Part shown: piece by piece, positions 11,601-19,459 of the stretch
How the letters are laid out: every line of letters starts with the position of its first letter
Position numbering within the stretch: the stretch's first letter is position 1
Source: a virus
Virus record (IMG/VR): IMGVR_UViG_3300027759_000532
Location: 1 to 20,277 of that record
Length of the DNA stretch: 20,277 bases
Strand: one strand, 5' to 3'
Translations under genes and position numbers: made by a program
The notes under the pieces: model-generated
Databases searched by the model: none
What the model saw: the letters and a program-made list of their open reading frames with translations, nothing else
Told to the model about the DNA's origin: nothing

Positions 11601-14600
11601 ATGTCCGGAATTACAGAATACTATAATAATCTTCGCCAACTAATACACTATAATCTGGGAGTTCCGGTATATAGCGAAGCTACATTTGAAAATCAGAATG
11701 TTGAACTGCCGTGTGTTGTGTTTAGCCGAAATGATACACTGGGAACACAAACAATGAATGGTCCAAGTGTTCGTACAGAAACTGTAACATTTAGTGTAAA
11801 AGCAAAAACAATACAAGCTGCTGATGATGACAGAGATTTGATAATCTCTCTATTGAATGGATATAGTGCAGAAATACAAATGGTTCTCAACAGCGAACAA
11901 GATGATTTTGATATAACCAGTGGAATTTATAGCAGAGACATAAGTTTTGATGTAACATATGGTGCAGACATAGAATATTTTAATCCTATCAGTGGCAATG
12001 GTGATGCTCCACAAGTTGCAATCTGGAAAAGTAAATATATCATTACAGGCAGCAATGTAATGGGCATCACCGGCAGCAATGTATTGTTTATTGGCGATGT
12101 AGTTATTAGTGGAAGTTTGAGTGTGAGCGGCAGTTTTGTTGGCACAAGCGGAACCAGTGGTATGAACGGCAGCAGCGGAACCAGTGGTATAAATGGTACA
12201 AGTGGAACTACCGGAACAAATGGAACCAGCGGCAGCAGCGGATTTGGCAGCAGCGGAAGCACTGGCAGCAGTGGTTCGTCTGGCAGCAGCGGAGCCAATG
12301 GCAGTAGTGGCAGCAGCGGAGCCAATGGTACTAGCGGAAGCAGTGGTAGTAGCGGCAGCAGAGGCTCGTCTGGTAGTACTGGCTCAAGCGGAAGCACTGG
12401 CAGCAGTGGTAGTAGCGGCAGCAGTGGAGCCAACGGCACAAGTGGAAACAGTGGTAGTACAGGCTCAAGTGGTTCATCTGGCAGCAGTGGAAGCACTGGC
12501 AGCAGTGGTAGTAGCGGCAGCAGTGGAGCCAACGGCACAAGTGGCAGCAGTGGTAGTACAGGCTCAAGTGGTTCATCTGGCAGCAGTGGAAGCACTGGCA
12601 GTAGTGGTTCGTCTGGCAGCAGCGGAGCCAATGGCACAAATGGTAGCAGCGGCAGTAGTGGAGCCAACGGAAGCAGTGGTAGTAGCGGAAGCACTGGCAG
12701 CAATGGTAGTAGCGGCAGCACTGGATCAAGTGGCAGCACTGGAACAAGTGGCAGCAGCGGACAAGACGGCAACTCAAATACATTCTTTGATTATCAAGCA
12801 AAAACAAACATCACAACCGGAAATCCCGGTAGTGGTCATATAATTTGGCACAATGCCAATCAAACTGGAAGCAATACAATAGGTGTAAATCATTTAACAT
12901 ATGCTGGTATAGACATAGATGTGTTTCTTGCACTAATACCAAGTGGTAGCACTGTACTATTACAAGATTTAAACGATAGCAATAATTATCAACAATGGCA
13001 ATTTGGTACAGGCGTTGAAATATCTCCAAATTTATATTGGGAGTTTCCAGCCACACATATAACAGGTAGTTATAGTTTCACAAATAATCACCAGATATTG
13101 TTTATTATAGCACAGTTGCCAATGGGCACAAGTGGAACAAGCGGAGTTAATGGCTCAAGTGGCTCTTCTGGTTCAACGGGTTCGTCAGGTTCAAGTGGTT
13201 CTTCTGGTTCAACAGGAACCAGTGGATCAAGTGGTTCAACGGGAACATCTGGTAGCAGTGGTTCAACGGGAACATCTGGTAGCAGTGGTTCAACAGGCAC
13301 AAGTGGATCAAGTGGTTCGTCTGGAACAAGCGGTTCAACAGGAACCAGTGGTTCGTCTGGAACAAGCGGAGTTAATGGCTCAAGTGGCTCTTCTGGTTCA
13401 ACGGGTTCGTCAGGTTCAAGTGGTTCTTCTGGTTCAACAGGAACCAGTGGATCAAGTGGTTCAACGGGAACATCTGGTAGCAGTGGTTCAACGGGAACAT
13501 CTGGCAGCAGTGGCTCGTCTGGCAGCAGCGGAGCCAACGGTTCGTCTGGCAGCACTGGATCAAGCGGAAGCACTGGAAGCAGTGGTTCGTCTGGCAGCAG
13601 TGGAGCCAACGGTTCGTCTGGAACCAGCGGTGCAAATGGTTCGTCTGGCAGCACTGGATCAAGCGGAAGCACTGGAAGCAGTGGTAGCAGTGGTAGCAGT
13701 GGTAGTAGCGGAAGCAGTGGTAGTAGAGGCAGCAGTGGCAGCACTGGAAGCAGCGGGTCAAGTGGCAGCACTGGCTCAAGCGGCAGCAGTGGAAGCACTG
13801 GCTCAAGCGGAAGTAGTGGCAGCACTGGAAGCAGTGGTAGCAGTGGTATAAGTGGAACAGTATTAACAAGTGGAAGTCTTTATGACATAACAAGCAGTTA
13901 TGCTATAACAGCAAGTTATGCACTAAACGCAGGTAGTGGAGTGTCTGGTGGTGCAACAAATTATGTAGCAAAATTCAGCAGTGCTACAACATTAACAACT
14001 GGATCATTGTTTGATAGTGGCAGCAGAGTTGGTATTGGTACAATATCACCAAACGCAACATTGGATGTAAATGGAAAAGTTATTATAACAGGTAGTTTAA
14101 CCTCTTCACTTGATGCAAATATATATGGTATAAATGTTGGTAGAGGAGGCGGTTCAATAGACACCAACACAGCAGTTGGAAGTGGGTCTCTAAACAGCAA
14201 CACCACGGGAAGCTACAACACAGCAGTTGGATATCAATCTCTAGCAAGCAACACCACTGGATGGTTAAACACAGCGGTTGGACATACTTCTTTAGCCAGC
14301 AACACCACTGGATACGGAAACACAGCAGTTGGGCATCAATCTCTATTAAGCAACACAACTGCATATTTCAACACAGCAGTTGGATACAGATCTTTATTAT
14401 TAAATACTACTGGAATTAATAATACAGCACTTGGAGCCAGTTCTTTGCTATATAACACCACTGGAAAAGAGAATGTAGCAGTTGGAACTTGGGCTTTATT
14501 TGCCAACACAACTGGAAGTTATAACACAGCCGTTGGACTTACTGCTTTATATCAAAATACTAGTGGAAGTTATAACACAGCAATTGGATGGAAATCTCTT

Positions 14601-16913
14601 CTCAATAATACAACTGGAGATAGTAATGTTGCTGTCGGATATAGTTCTCTACAAGCAAATACAACTGGATACAGCAACACAGCGGTTGGACTTAGTTCTC
14701 TATATAGCAACACAAGTGGATACAACAATGTAGCAATTGGAATTTTATCTCTACAAGCCAACACCACTGGAGAAGGCAATATAGCGATTGGACCTAGTGC
14801 TCTATACAGCAACACAACTGGTACTAACAATGTAGCACTTGGAGTTAGTGCTCTAAACGCCAACACATCAGGATTCTCAAACATAGCGATTGGACGCAGT
14901 TCTCTATTCAACAACACCACAGGATACCAAAATGTGGCGAATGGATATGCTTCTCTATACAGCAACACAACTGGAAATAAAAACACAGCAGTTGGACACA
15001 ATTCATTACAAATCAACACAACTGGATTTGAAAATACAGCGGTTGGATTTGAATCTCTATTAAACAACACCACTGCGGACTACAACACAGCGAATGGATA
15101 TCGTTCATTATACAGCAACACAACTGGAGAACTTAACACAGCGAATGGACATCGTTCATTATACAGCAACACAATTGGAGGCAGCAACACAGCGGTTGGA
15201 CTTAGTTCTCTATATAGCAACACCACGGGAGACGAAAACACGGCGGTTGGACTTAGTTCTCTATATGGCAACACCACAGGAATCGGTAACACAGCGAATG
15301 GATGTGGTTCTTTACGCAACAACACTGGAAGTTACAACACAGCAGTTGGACATATATCTCTATTCAACAACACGATAGGATACGCAAACACGGCGATTGG
15401 ACATGATTCTGGTAGAACAATAACAAGTGGTAGTGGAAATACATTTGTTGGAGATAGTGCTGGTTATAATGCAGCTCAACTAATAGCACCAGTCAATAGT
15501 ATGGCTTTGGGCAGTGGTTCATACACAACAGCAGACAATCAAGTGGTGATTGGAAATACTAGTATAACACAAACATTGTTGAATGGAAGTGTTGCTATAT
15601 CCAAAACAAATCCAAACGCAACATTGGATGTAAATGGCAATGTTATAATAACAGGTTCACTCAATGTTACAACATATATAACAGCCAGTTTATTTGGAAC
15701 TGCCAGTTATGCTGTCACGGCTTCGTATGCATTGAATAGTGGTGAAGTTTCTGGTGGTGCAACAGATTATGTAGCAAAATTTAGCAGTGCCACACTACTA
15801 ACAACTGGTTCATTATTTGATAGTGGCAGCAGAGTTGGTATCAATAAAACTACACCAAGTGACACACTGGATGTAAATGGAAGTGTTAAAATTACAGGTA
15901 GTCTTGTTATAAGTGCGGCAATAACTGCCAGTGCGATAACAACTACAAATGATTCAACAATCAGTGGATTGAGAATTGGAAAAGGACTTGCAAGTGTTAC
16001 CAGTAATACTGCTGTTGGAGTTAGTGCATTGGGATCAAGTACTACTGCTGGAACTTTTAATACAGCACTTGGAAATAATACACTGAGAGTAAATACAAGT
16101 GGAAGTTTTAATACAGCAGTTGGTGCTGAGGCTATGTATGTCAATACAGTTGGAAGAAACAACGTAGCAGTTGGCTATGCGTCTCTAAGAAACGGAAACA
16201 TCTCAGGAAGTTCAAATGTAGCAATTGGATCAAGAGCTGCATACAATAATACTGGAAGTGGAAACGTAGCAATTGGAAGTGGATCTTTTTTTGCAAAATC
16301 TGGTGGAGACAACAATGTTGCAGTTGGATCGCAATCTGGTCTCAGTATAACTAGTGGTGATGGAAATACATTTATTGGAGAAAGTGCTGGTAATAACGTA
16401 CTTCAACTAGCAACTCCAGTCAACAGTATGGCTCTGGGTAGTGGATCATACACAACAGCAAACAATCAAGTTGTGATTGGAACCAACAGCATCACACAAA
16501 CATTGTTGTATGGAGCTGTTCAAATAACAGGTTCATTGAATGTATCTACATCTATAACAAGTAGTTTGTTGGGCACAGCAAGTTATGCTAATATAGCAAT
16601 GTCTGCATCATTTGCTACATCAGCAAGTTATGCTACAACATCTTCAGTTGCTAATACTGCTTCATATATTGCTTGGGCAAATGTAAATGAAAATAATACA
16701 GACACATTTATTGGCACAGCAAGTTATGCTACACAAGCATTGACGGCTTCATATGCAACTACAGCAAGTTATGCACTCAATGGTGGAAGTGCATTGACAT
16801 CTGGCAGTCTTTACAATATAACCAGCAGTTGGGCAGTAACAGCAAGTTATGCCTTGAACGCCACAGCAACAACATTGGACCTTGACAGTGTATGGATATA
16901 TTCTGGTATATAA
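11601..16913 (+). CDS. giant modular tail fibre with N-terminal tail-completion domain
   Basis: 1770 residues. In order: 1-125 a homologue of the preceding tail-completion protein (shared VPVY, N-V-x-LPC, FSRN, KAKTI, LL-x-GY, DFDI, IY-x-RD); 126-180 linker with GSLSVSGSF; 181-390 Gly-X-Y collagen-like block; 391-508 globular insert (FFDYQAKTNITTGNPGSGHI, LALIPSGSTVLLQDLNDSNN); 509-752 second Gly-X-Y block; about 755-840 GTASYA-like stalk and VGIGTISPNATLDVNG module; 856-1280 twenty-five 17-residue NTAVG repeats; about 1280-1455 a stalk/module duplicate; 1469-1588 seven further repeats; then a third stalk to the end. There is no C-terminal S74 chaperone domain. It is probably a trimeric host-recognition fibre anchored by the N-terminal domain. 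The start at 11601 follows the previous stop by four bases. Confidence 0.85.
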   Translation: MSGITEYYNNLRQLIHYNLGVPVYSEATFENQNVELPCVVFSRNDTLGTQTMNGPSVRTETVTFSVKAKTIQAADDDRDLIISLLNGYSAEIQMVLNSEQDDFDITSGIYSRDISFDVTYGADIEYFNPISGNGDAPQVAIWKSKYIITGSNVMGITGSNVLFIGDVVISGSLSVSGSFVGTSGTSGMNGSSGTSGINGTSGTTGTNGTSGSSGFGSSGSTGSSGSSGSSGANGSSGSSGANGTSGSSGSSGSRGSSGSTGSSGSTGSSGSSGSSGANGTSGNSGSTGSSGSSGSSGSTGSSGSSGSSGANGTSGSSGSTGSSGSSGSSGSTGSSGSSGSSGANGTNGSSGSSGANGSSGSSGSTGSNGSSGSTGSSGSTGTSGSSGQDGNSNTFFDYQAKTNITTGNPGSGHIIWHNANQTGSNTIGVNHLTYAGIDIDVFLALIPSGSTVLLQDLNDSNNYQQWQFGTGVEISPNLYWEFPATHITGSYSFTNNHQILFIIAQLPMGTSGTSGVNGSSGSSGSTGSSGSSGSSGSTGTSGSSGSTGTSGSSGSTGTSGSSGSTGTSGSSGSSGTSGSTGTSGSSGTSGVNGSSGSSGSTGSSGSSGSSGSTGTSGSSGSTGTSGSSGSTGTSGSSGSSGSSGANGSSGSTGSSGSTGSSGSSGSSGANGSSGTSGANGSSGSTGSSGSTGSSGSSGSSGSSGSSGSRGSSGSTGSSGSSGSTGSSGSSGSTGSSGSSGSTGSSGSSGISGTVLTSGSLYDITSSYAITASYALNAGSGVSGGATNYVAKFSSATTLTTGSLFDSGSRVGIGTISPNATLDVNGKVIITGSLTSSLDANIYGINVGRGGGSIDTNTAVGSGSLNSNTTGSYNTAVGYQSLASNTTGWLNTAVGHTSLASNTTGYGNTAVGHQSLLSNTTAYFNTAVGYRSLLLNTTGINNTALGASSLLYNTTGKENVAVGTWALFANTTGSYNTAVGLTALYQNTSGSYNTAIGWKSLLNNTTGDSNVAVGYSSLQANTTGYSNTAVGLSSLYSNTSGYNNVAIGILSLQANTTGEGNIAIGPSALYSNTTGTNNVALGVSALNANTSGFSNIAIGRSSLFNNTTGYQNVANGYASLYSNTTGNKNTAVGHNSLQINTTGFENTAVGFESLLNNTTADYNTANGYRSLYSNTTGELNTANGHRSLYSNTIGGSNTAVGLSSLYSNTTGDENTAVGLSSLYGNTTGIGNTANGCGSLRNNTGSYNTAVGHISLFNNTIGYANTAIGHDSGRTITSGSGNTFVGDSAGYNAAQLIAPVNSMALGSGSYTTADNQVVIGNTSITQTLLNGSVAISKTNPNATLDVNGNVIITGSLNVTTYITASLFGTASYAVTASYALNSGEVSGGATDYVAKFSSATLLTTGSLFDSGSRVGINKTTPSDTLDVNGSVKITGSLVISAAITASAITTTNDSTISGLRIGKGLASVTSNTAVGVSALGSSTTAGTFNTALGNNTLRVNTSGSFNTAVGAEAMYVNTVGRNNVAVGYASLRNGNISGSSNVAIGSRAAYNNTGSGNVAIGSGSFFAKSGGDNNVAVGSQSGLSITSGDGNTFIGESAGNNVLQLATPVNSMALGSGSYTTANNQVVIGTNSITQTLLYGAVQITGSLNVSTSITSSLLGTASYANIAMSASFATSASYATTSSVANTASYIAWANVNENNTDTFIGTASYATQALTASYATTASYALNGGSALTSGSLYNITSSWAVTASYALNATATTLDLDSVWIYSGI
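12141..12770 (+). repeat. collagen-like Gly-X-Y repeat block I
   Basis: Glycine occupies every third position for about 210 residues, with X and Y almost only Ser, Thr or Asn/Ala and no proline; a single frame break (GSSGFGSSG) occurs near the start. Serine is mostly AGC/AGT. A 99-bp internal period is visible (the GGAGCCAACGGCACAAG segment recurs at 12426 and 12525). Confidence 0.9.
13125..13857 (+). repeat. collagen-like Gly-X-Y repeat block II
   Basis: About 244 residues of Gly-X-Y with Ser/Thr/Val/Asn and no proline. The first half uses TCA/TCG/TCT serine codons, the second half returns to AGC/AGT. It includes an exact 147-bp direct duplication. Confidence 0.9.
13133..13504 (+). repeat. 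exact 147-bp direct duplication, 225 bp apart
   Basis: Bases 13133-13279 and 13358-13504 are identical; the second ends where TCTGGT becomes TCTGGC. The offset of 225 bp is 75 codons, so the frame and the triplet register are kept. Confidence 0.85.
14166..15437 (+). repeat. 25 tandem 51-bp units (17-residue NTAVG repeats)
   Basis: Consensus N-T/V-A-V/I-G-x-x-S/A-L-x-x-N-T-T-G-x-x. Nearly all units are exactly 17 residues (one is 16, NTANGCGSLRNNTGSY). The pattern resembles trimeric beta-roll heads such as that of YadA, whose period is shorter. Confidence 0.9.
16005..16364 (+). repeat. second, shorter NTAVG-type repeat set (7 units)
   Basis: Seven looser units (NTAVGVSALGSS, NTALGNNTLRVN, NTAVGAEAMYVN, NVAVGYASLRNG, NVAIGSRAAYNN, NVAIGSGSFFAK, NVAVGSQSGLSI), then NTFIGESAG and the NSMALGSGSYTTA module, mirroring the order after the first set. 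Confidence 0.85.
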
Positions 16914-16975
16914 AATGTTCCAGTATTTATATTAAACAAATAATAGCAAACTAACTTTCAACAATATATATTCAT

Positions 16976-17338
16976 ATGGCTTACGGCAACATAAAACAAT
17001 TATCATCATACACATTACATGCAACAGAAAGCATTGTATATACTGCTCCTATCAGCAAATCTGTTGAAGTAGCAACATTTTGGTTTCATAACACTGGTTC
17101 AGCAGTTATTACAGCACAAATGTTTTTTCCATTTACTGGCAGCACTGCAACAGTTGGTTTGAGTGGAAATATACAACGCTTGAGTGAAGGCTTTAGCGGC
17201 AGTGTTACATTAGAAATTAGTCCAAAGGTTCCATTTGTGCTCAACAGCGTAACTGGTAGTCATGGTGAAAAAATCACAATGAAAGCAAGCAACAGTGGTT
17301 CATTGAATGTAATCATTTACGGACGAGAAGAAGTATAA
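16976..17338 (+). CDS. hypothetical beta-rich structural protein (120 aa)
   Basis: 120 residues starting MAYGNIKQLSSYTLHATES. It is dominated by alternating strand segments (VEVATFWFHNTGSAVITAQM, SVTLEISPKVPFVLNS, EKITMKASNSGSLNVIIYGR), suggesting a single beta-sandwich. No cysteines, no membrane segment, no signal peptide. It stands between the giant fibre and the propeller-like protein, 1 base before the latter, so it is likely a fibre-associated, adaptor or decoration protein. The family is not recognised. Confidence 0.75.
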   Translation: MAYGNIKQLSSYTLHATESIVYTAPISKSVEVATFWFHNTGSAVITAQMFFPFTGSTATVGLSGNIQRLSEGFSGSVTLEISPKVPFVLNSVTGSHGEKITMKASNSGSLNVIIYGREEV

Positions 17339-17339
17339 T

Positions 17340-18263
17340 ATGTTCAAAAATAGCACAGGGCGATTTGGTAGAGTAAAATTTGCCATTGGTATGGAAAGTC
17401 CATATCCATATATCATAGTTATTACACCAACAGGAACAGGAACACAAAAAGCTATATTTGGATATGGATATAATGGTGGCAATGTTTCAATGACCAATCT
17501 TGTTAGCAACACAGGCGTTGTAGCGACTGATACAACGGGTGTTGGAACGGCAAGACAGGCTCTAGCAGCAGCGGGTTATGGCAGTGACAAAGCTATATTT
17601 GGATATGGATATTACGAGGTTTCAATGACCAATTTAGTTAGTAACACAGGTGTTGTATCAACTGACACAACTGGTGTTGGTACGGGAAGACACTATTTAG
17701 CAGCAGCGGGTTATGGAACTGACAAAGCAATATTTGGATATGGAAATGGAAGATCAATGACCAATAAAGTAAGCAACACCGGTGTTGTATCAACTGACAC
17801 AACGGGCGTTGGTACGGCAAGACAAATTTTGGCGGCGGCTGGGTATGGAACAGACAAAGCTATATTTGGATATGGGCAAACCTTTTCAATGACCAATTTA
17901 GTTAGCAACACCGGCGTTGTAGCAACTGACACAACTGGTGTTGGAACGGCAAGATATGGTCTTGCAGCAGCGGGTTATGGAACTGACAAAGCAATATTTG
18001 GATATGGAAACGGTGGTGGTTATCTTTCATTGACAAATCTTGTTAGTAACACTGGCGTTGTATCAACAGATACAACGGGTGTTGGCACAGCAAGAGAGTT
18101 TCTAGCAGCAGCGGGTTATGGAACTGACAAAGCAATATTTGGATATGGAAACGGTGGTTATGTAACAAATCTTGTTAGTAACACTGGTGTTGTAGCAACT
18201 GATACAGCTGGTGTTGGCACGTCGAGATTTGTTCTAGCAGCAGCCGGATTCTCACTAACATAA
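17340..18263 (+). CDS. propeller-like repeat protein, putative receptor-binding protein
   Basis: 307 residues: a 36-residue N-terminal part (MFKNSTGRFGRVKFAIGMES), then six tandem units of 44-47 residues starting KAIFGYG, followed by SMTNLVSNTGVV, STDTTGVGT and LAAAGYGTD. Unit starts are at bases 17448, 17589, 17724, 17856, 17988 and 18129. Six similar blade-sized units suggest a six-bladed beta-propeller of Kelch-like type. The framework is almost invariant; residues after KAIFGYG and two residues after GT-x-R differ in every unit, as expected for loops on one face that contact a ligand. Position beside the fibre suggests host recognition. Repeat type is certain; role and fold are inferred. 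Confidence 0.75.
   Translation: MFKNSTGRFGRVKFAIGMESPYPYIIVITPTGTGTQKAIFGYGYNGGNVSMTNLVSNTGVVATDTTGVGTARQALAAAGYGSDKAIFGYGYYEVSMTNLVSNTGVVSTDTTGVGTGRHYLAAAGYGTDKAIFGYGNGRSMTNKVSNTGVVSTDTTGVGTARQILAAAGYGTDKAIFGYGQTFSMTNLVSNTGVVATDTTGVGTARYGLAAAGYGTDKAIFGYGNGGGYLSLTNLVSNTGVVSTDTTGVGTAREFLAAAGYGTDKAIFGYGNGGYVTNLVSNTGVVATDTAGVGTSRFVLAAAGFSLT
17448..18260 (+). repeat. six tandem 132-141 bp repeats
   Basis: Units of 141, 135, 132, 132, 141 and 132 bp. Length differences fall in the variable loop after KAIFGYG. Confidence 0.9.
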
Positions 18264-18269
18264 AATATT

Positions 18270-18887
18270 ATGGCATCAAACTTAAATTCTGAATTCAATT
18301 ATAAATACCAAGTCATTGGTAGTACTCCTTGGGAAAAACTCAAAACACTGCAAGGATTTTTAGTTGGTCGCAAACGAGCCGCTGTACTTGAAAAATGTGC
18401 TGATCTTAAATATAAATCAAAACTTGCTGAATACAAGCATCTGCTGACAGTTCCAGCATTGCCACATATATTATTGAATCTTGAAGCCGAAATACTGGAA
18501 TTAGAATCACACCTAGATGATCAAAAACATGCGTTTGAGCTTAATCGTAATGAAATTAAAATATTAGAAAATCTTATAAAACAACTATATGAAATTTGTG
18601 AACCTACTCGTATAGAAGGCTATACAGATGATCAAATGTTTGAAGCTAATGCCAATCTTGAATTCACTGTAAATGTTGGTCGTGAATTACAAGCCGAGAT
18701 TATTGCAAATGGACGACCAAGTCCAGCAAAGCTATTGAACGCAATGAGCAATCCCCAAACACTACAAATGCTAACATCAGTAGGTTTGGTTCCAGAAGGC
18801 ACAACATTACTAACAGCAGGTAGCAAAGAAGATTTTCTTAAACTAGCCGCTGGTGTAAGTTCGGAAGATAAAAAACTTATACAATAA
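18270..18887 (+). CDS. hypothetical protein with central coiled coil (205 aa)
   Basis: 205 residues: N-terminal YKYQVIGSTPWEKLKTLQGF and LVGRKRAAVLEKCADLKYKS, a long charged helix region 45-125 (LNLEAEILELESHLDDQKHA, ELNRNEIKILENLIKQLYEI), and a C-terminal part with FTVNVGRELQAEIIANGRPS and a 'NPQTLQMLTSVGLVPEG' motif. Soluble and acidic. It starts six bases after the propeller gene stop and is followed by a small W-rich gene, so belongs to the fibre/lysis operon. A chaperone or assembly factor is possible; no family recognised. Confidence 0.75.
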   Translation: MASNLNSEFNYKYQVIGSTPWEKLKTLQGFLVGRKRAAVLEKCADLKYKSKLAEYKHLLTVPALPHILLNLEAEILELESHLDDQKHAFELNRNEIKILENLIKQLYEICEPTRIEGYTDDQMFEANANLEFTVNVGRELQAEIIANGRPSPAKLLNAMSNPQTLQMLTSVGLVPEGTTLLTAGSKEDFLKLAAGVSSEDKKLIQ

Positions 18888-18897
18888 CTAAAATATC

Positions 18898-19107
18898 ATG
18901 ATAACAATTTCATACACTCCACCAACTCCAGAGCAAATTGCACAAGCCCGTGCCAATGCATTAGCTGCCAGCCATCCAGCATCATGGGTCTGGGACGAAG
19001 CTGCTGTAAGTTTTGTTCCGCCAATACCGTTGCCAACAGATGGACTTCCAAAACTATGGGACGAAGATTCACAATCCTTTATACCATTTCCAGGATTTCC
19101 AACATGA
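18898..19107 (+). CDS. small W/P-rich protein (69 aa)
   Basis: 69 residues: EQIAQARANALAASHPASWV, then WDEAAVSFVPPIPLPTDGLP and KLWDEDSQSFIPFPG. The doubled 'W-[DE]-E....F.PP..-P.DG...WDE....[WF]' pattern is one I associate with short proteins in phage structural regions, but I cannot name a family. Its TGA overlaps the start of the holin gene by four bases (ATGA), so translation is coupled. No membrane segment. Confidence 0.65.
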   Translation: MITISYTPPTPEQIAQARANALAASHPASWVWDEAAVSFVPPIPLPTDGLPKLWDEDSQSFIPFPGFPT

Positions 19108-19421
19108 GTGATATAAAAGAACTATTCAAAGATTTTATAACAGGTGGTTGGATTGTATCTGTTATTGGTGGATTGGGTATGGCTGCACGCTTGCTGCTGG
19201 AAGGGCGAAAGATGACGATTATAGACTATATCAAGCGTATATGTGCTGCTGTGATATGCAGCACCATATCTTGGTTTATATTGGAACAGATTGTTGTAAG
19301 CAGCCTAACAAAAGCCATATGTTATGGCATCATTGGTTTGGTCAGTCCAGAGGTTGTGGCTGGTGTAATTTTGTTGGCAAAAAAGTTTAGCAAAAAGCCA
19401 GAAGATTATATAAAGAAATAA
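19104..19421 (+). CDS. phage holin, LydA-like
   Basis: 105 residues from ATG 19104 (an upstream in-frame start at 18984 lies inside the previous gene and gives a non-hydrophobic, unlikely lead). Three hydrophobic segments are visible: GGWIVSVIGGLGMAARLLL (about 14-32), ICAAVICSTISWFILEQIVV (about 47-66) and ICYGIIGLVSPEVVAGVILL (about 72-91), with a lysine-rich tail FSKKPEDYIKK. Size, three segments and the GW..G.lG..aR opening fit LydA-type holins, which permeabilise the inner membrane at lysis. No endolysin gene is identifiable nearby. Confidence 0.7.
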   Translation: MSDIKELFKDFITGGWIVSVIGGLGMAARLLLEGRKMTIIDYIKRICAAVICSTISWFILEQIVVSSLTKAICYGIIGLVSPEVVAGVILLAKKFSKKPEDYIKK

Positions 19422-19459
19422 AAAAACTGTTTGATAAATGCTGTTCATATATATCAAAT

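Noticed and set aside
11927-12772. Long antisense frame encoding proline/leucine repeats opposite collagen block I (and a similar one at 13088-13825)
   Set aside because: It is the mirror of Gly-Ser codons read on the other strand; open length is forced by the repeat, with no start signal or independent evidence.
12193-12843. Alternative plus-strand frames within the collagen blocks (also 13132-13851), rich in Ala, Val and Glu
   Set aside because: Low-complexity frame-shifted translation of the repeat; stops are absent only because of the repetitive codons.
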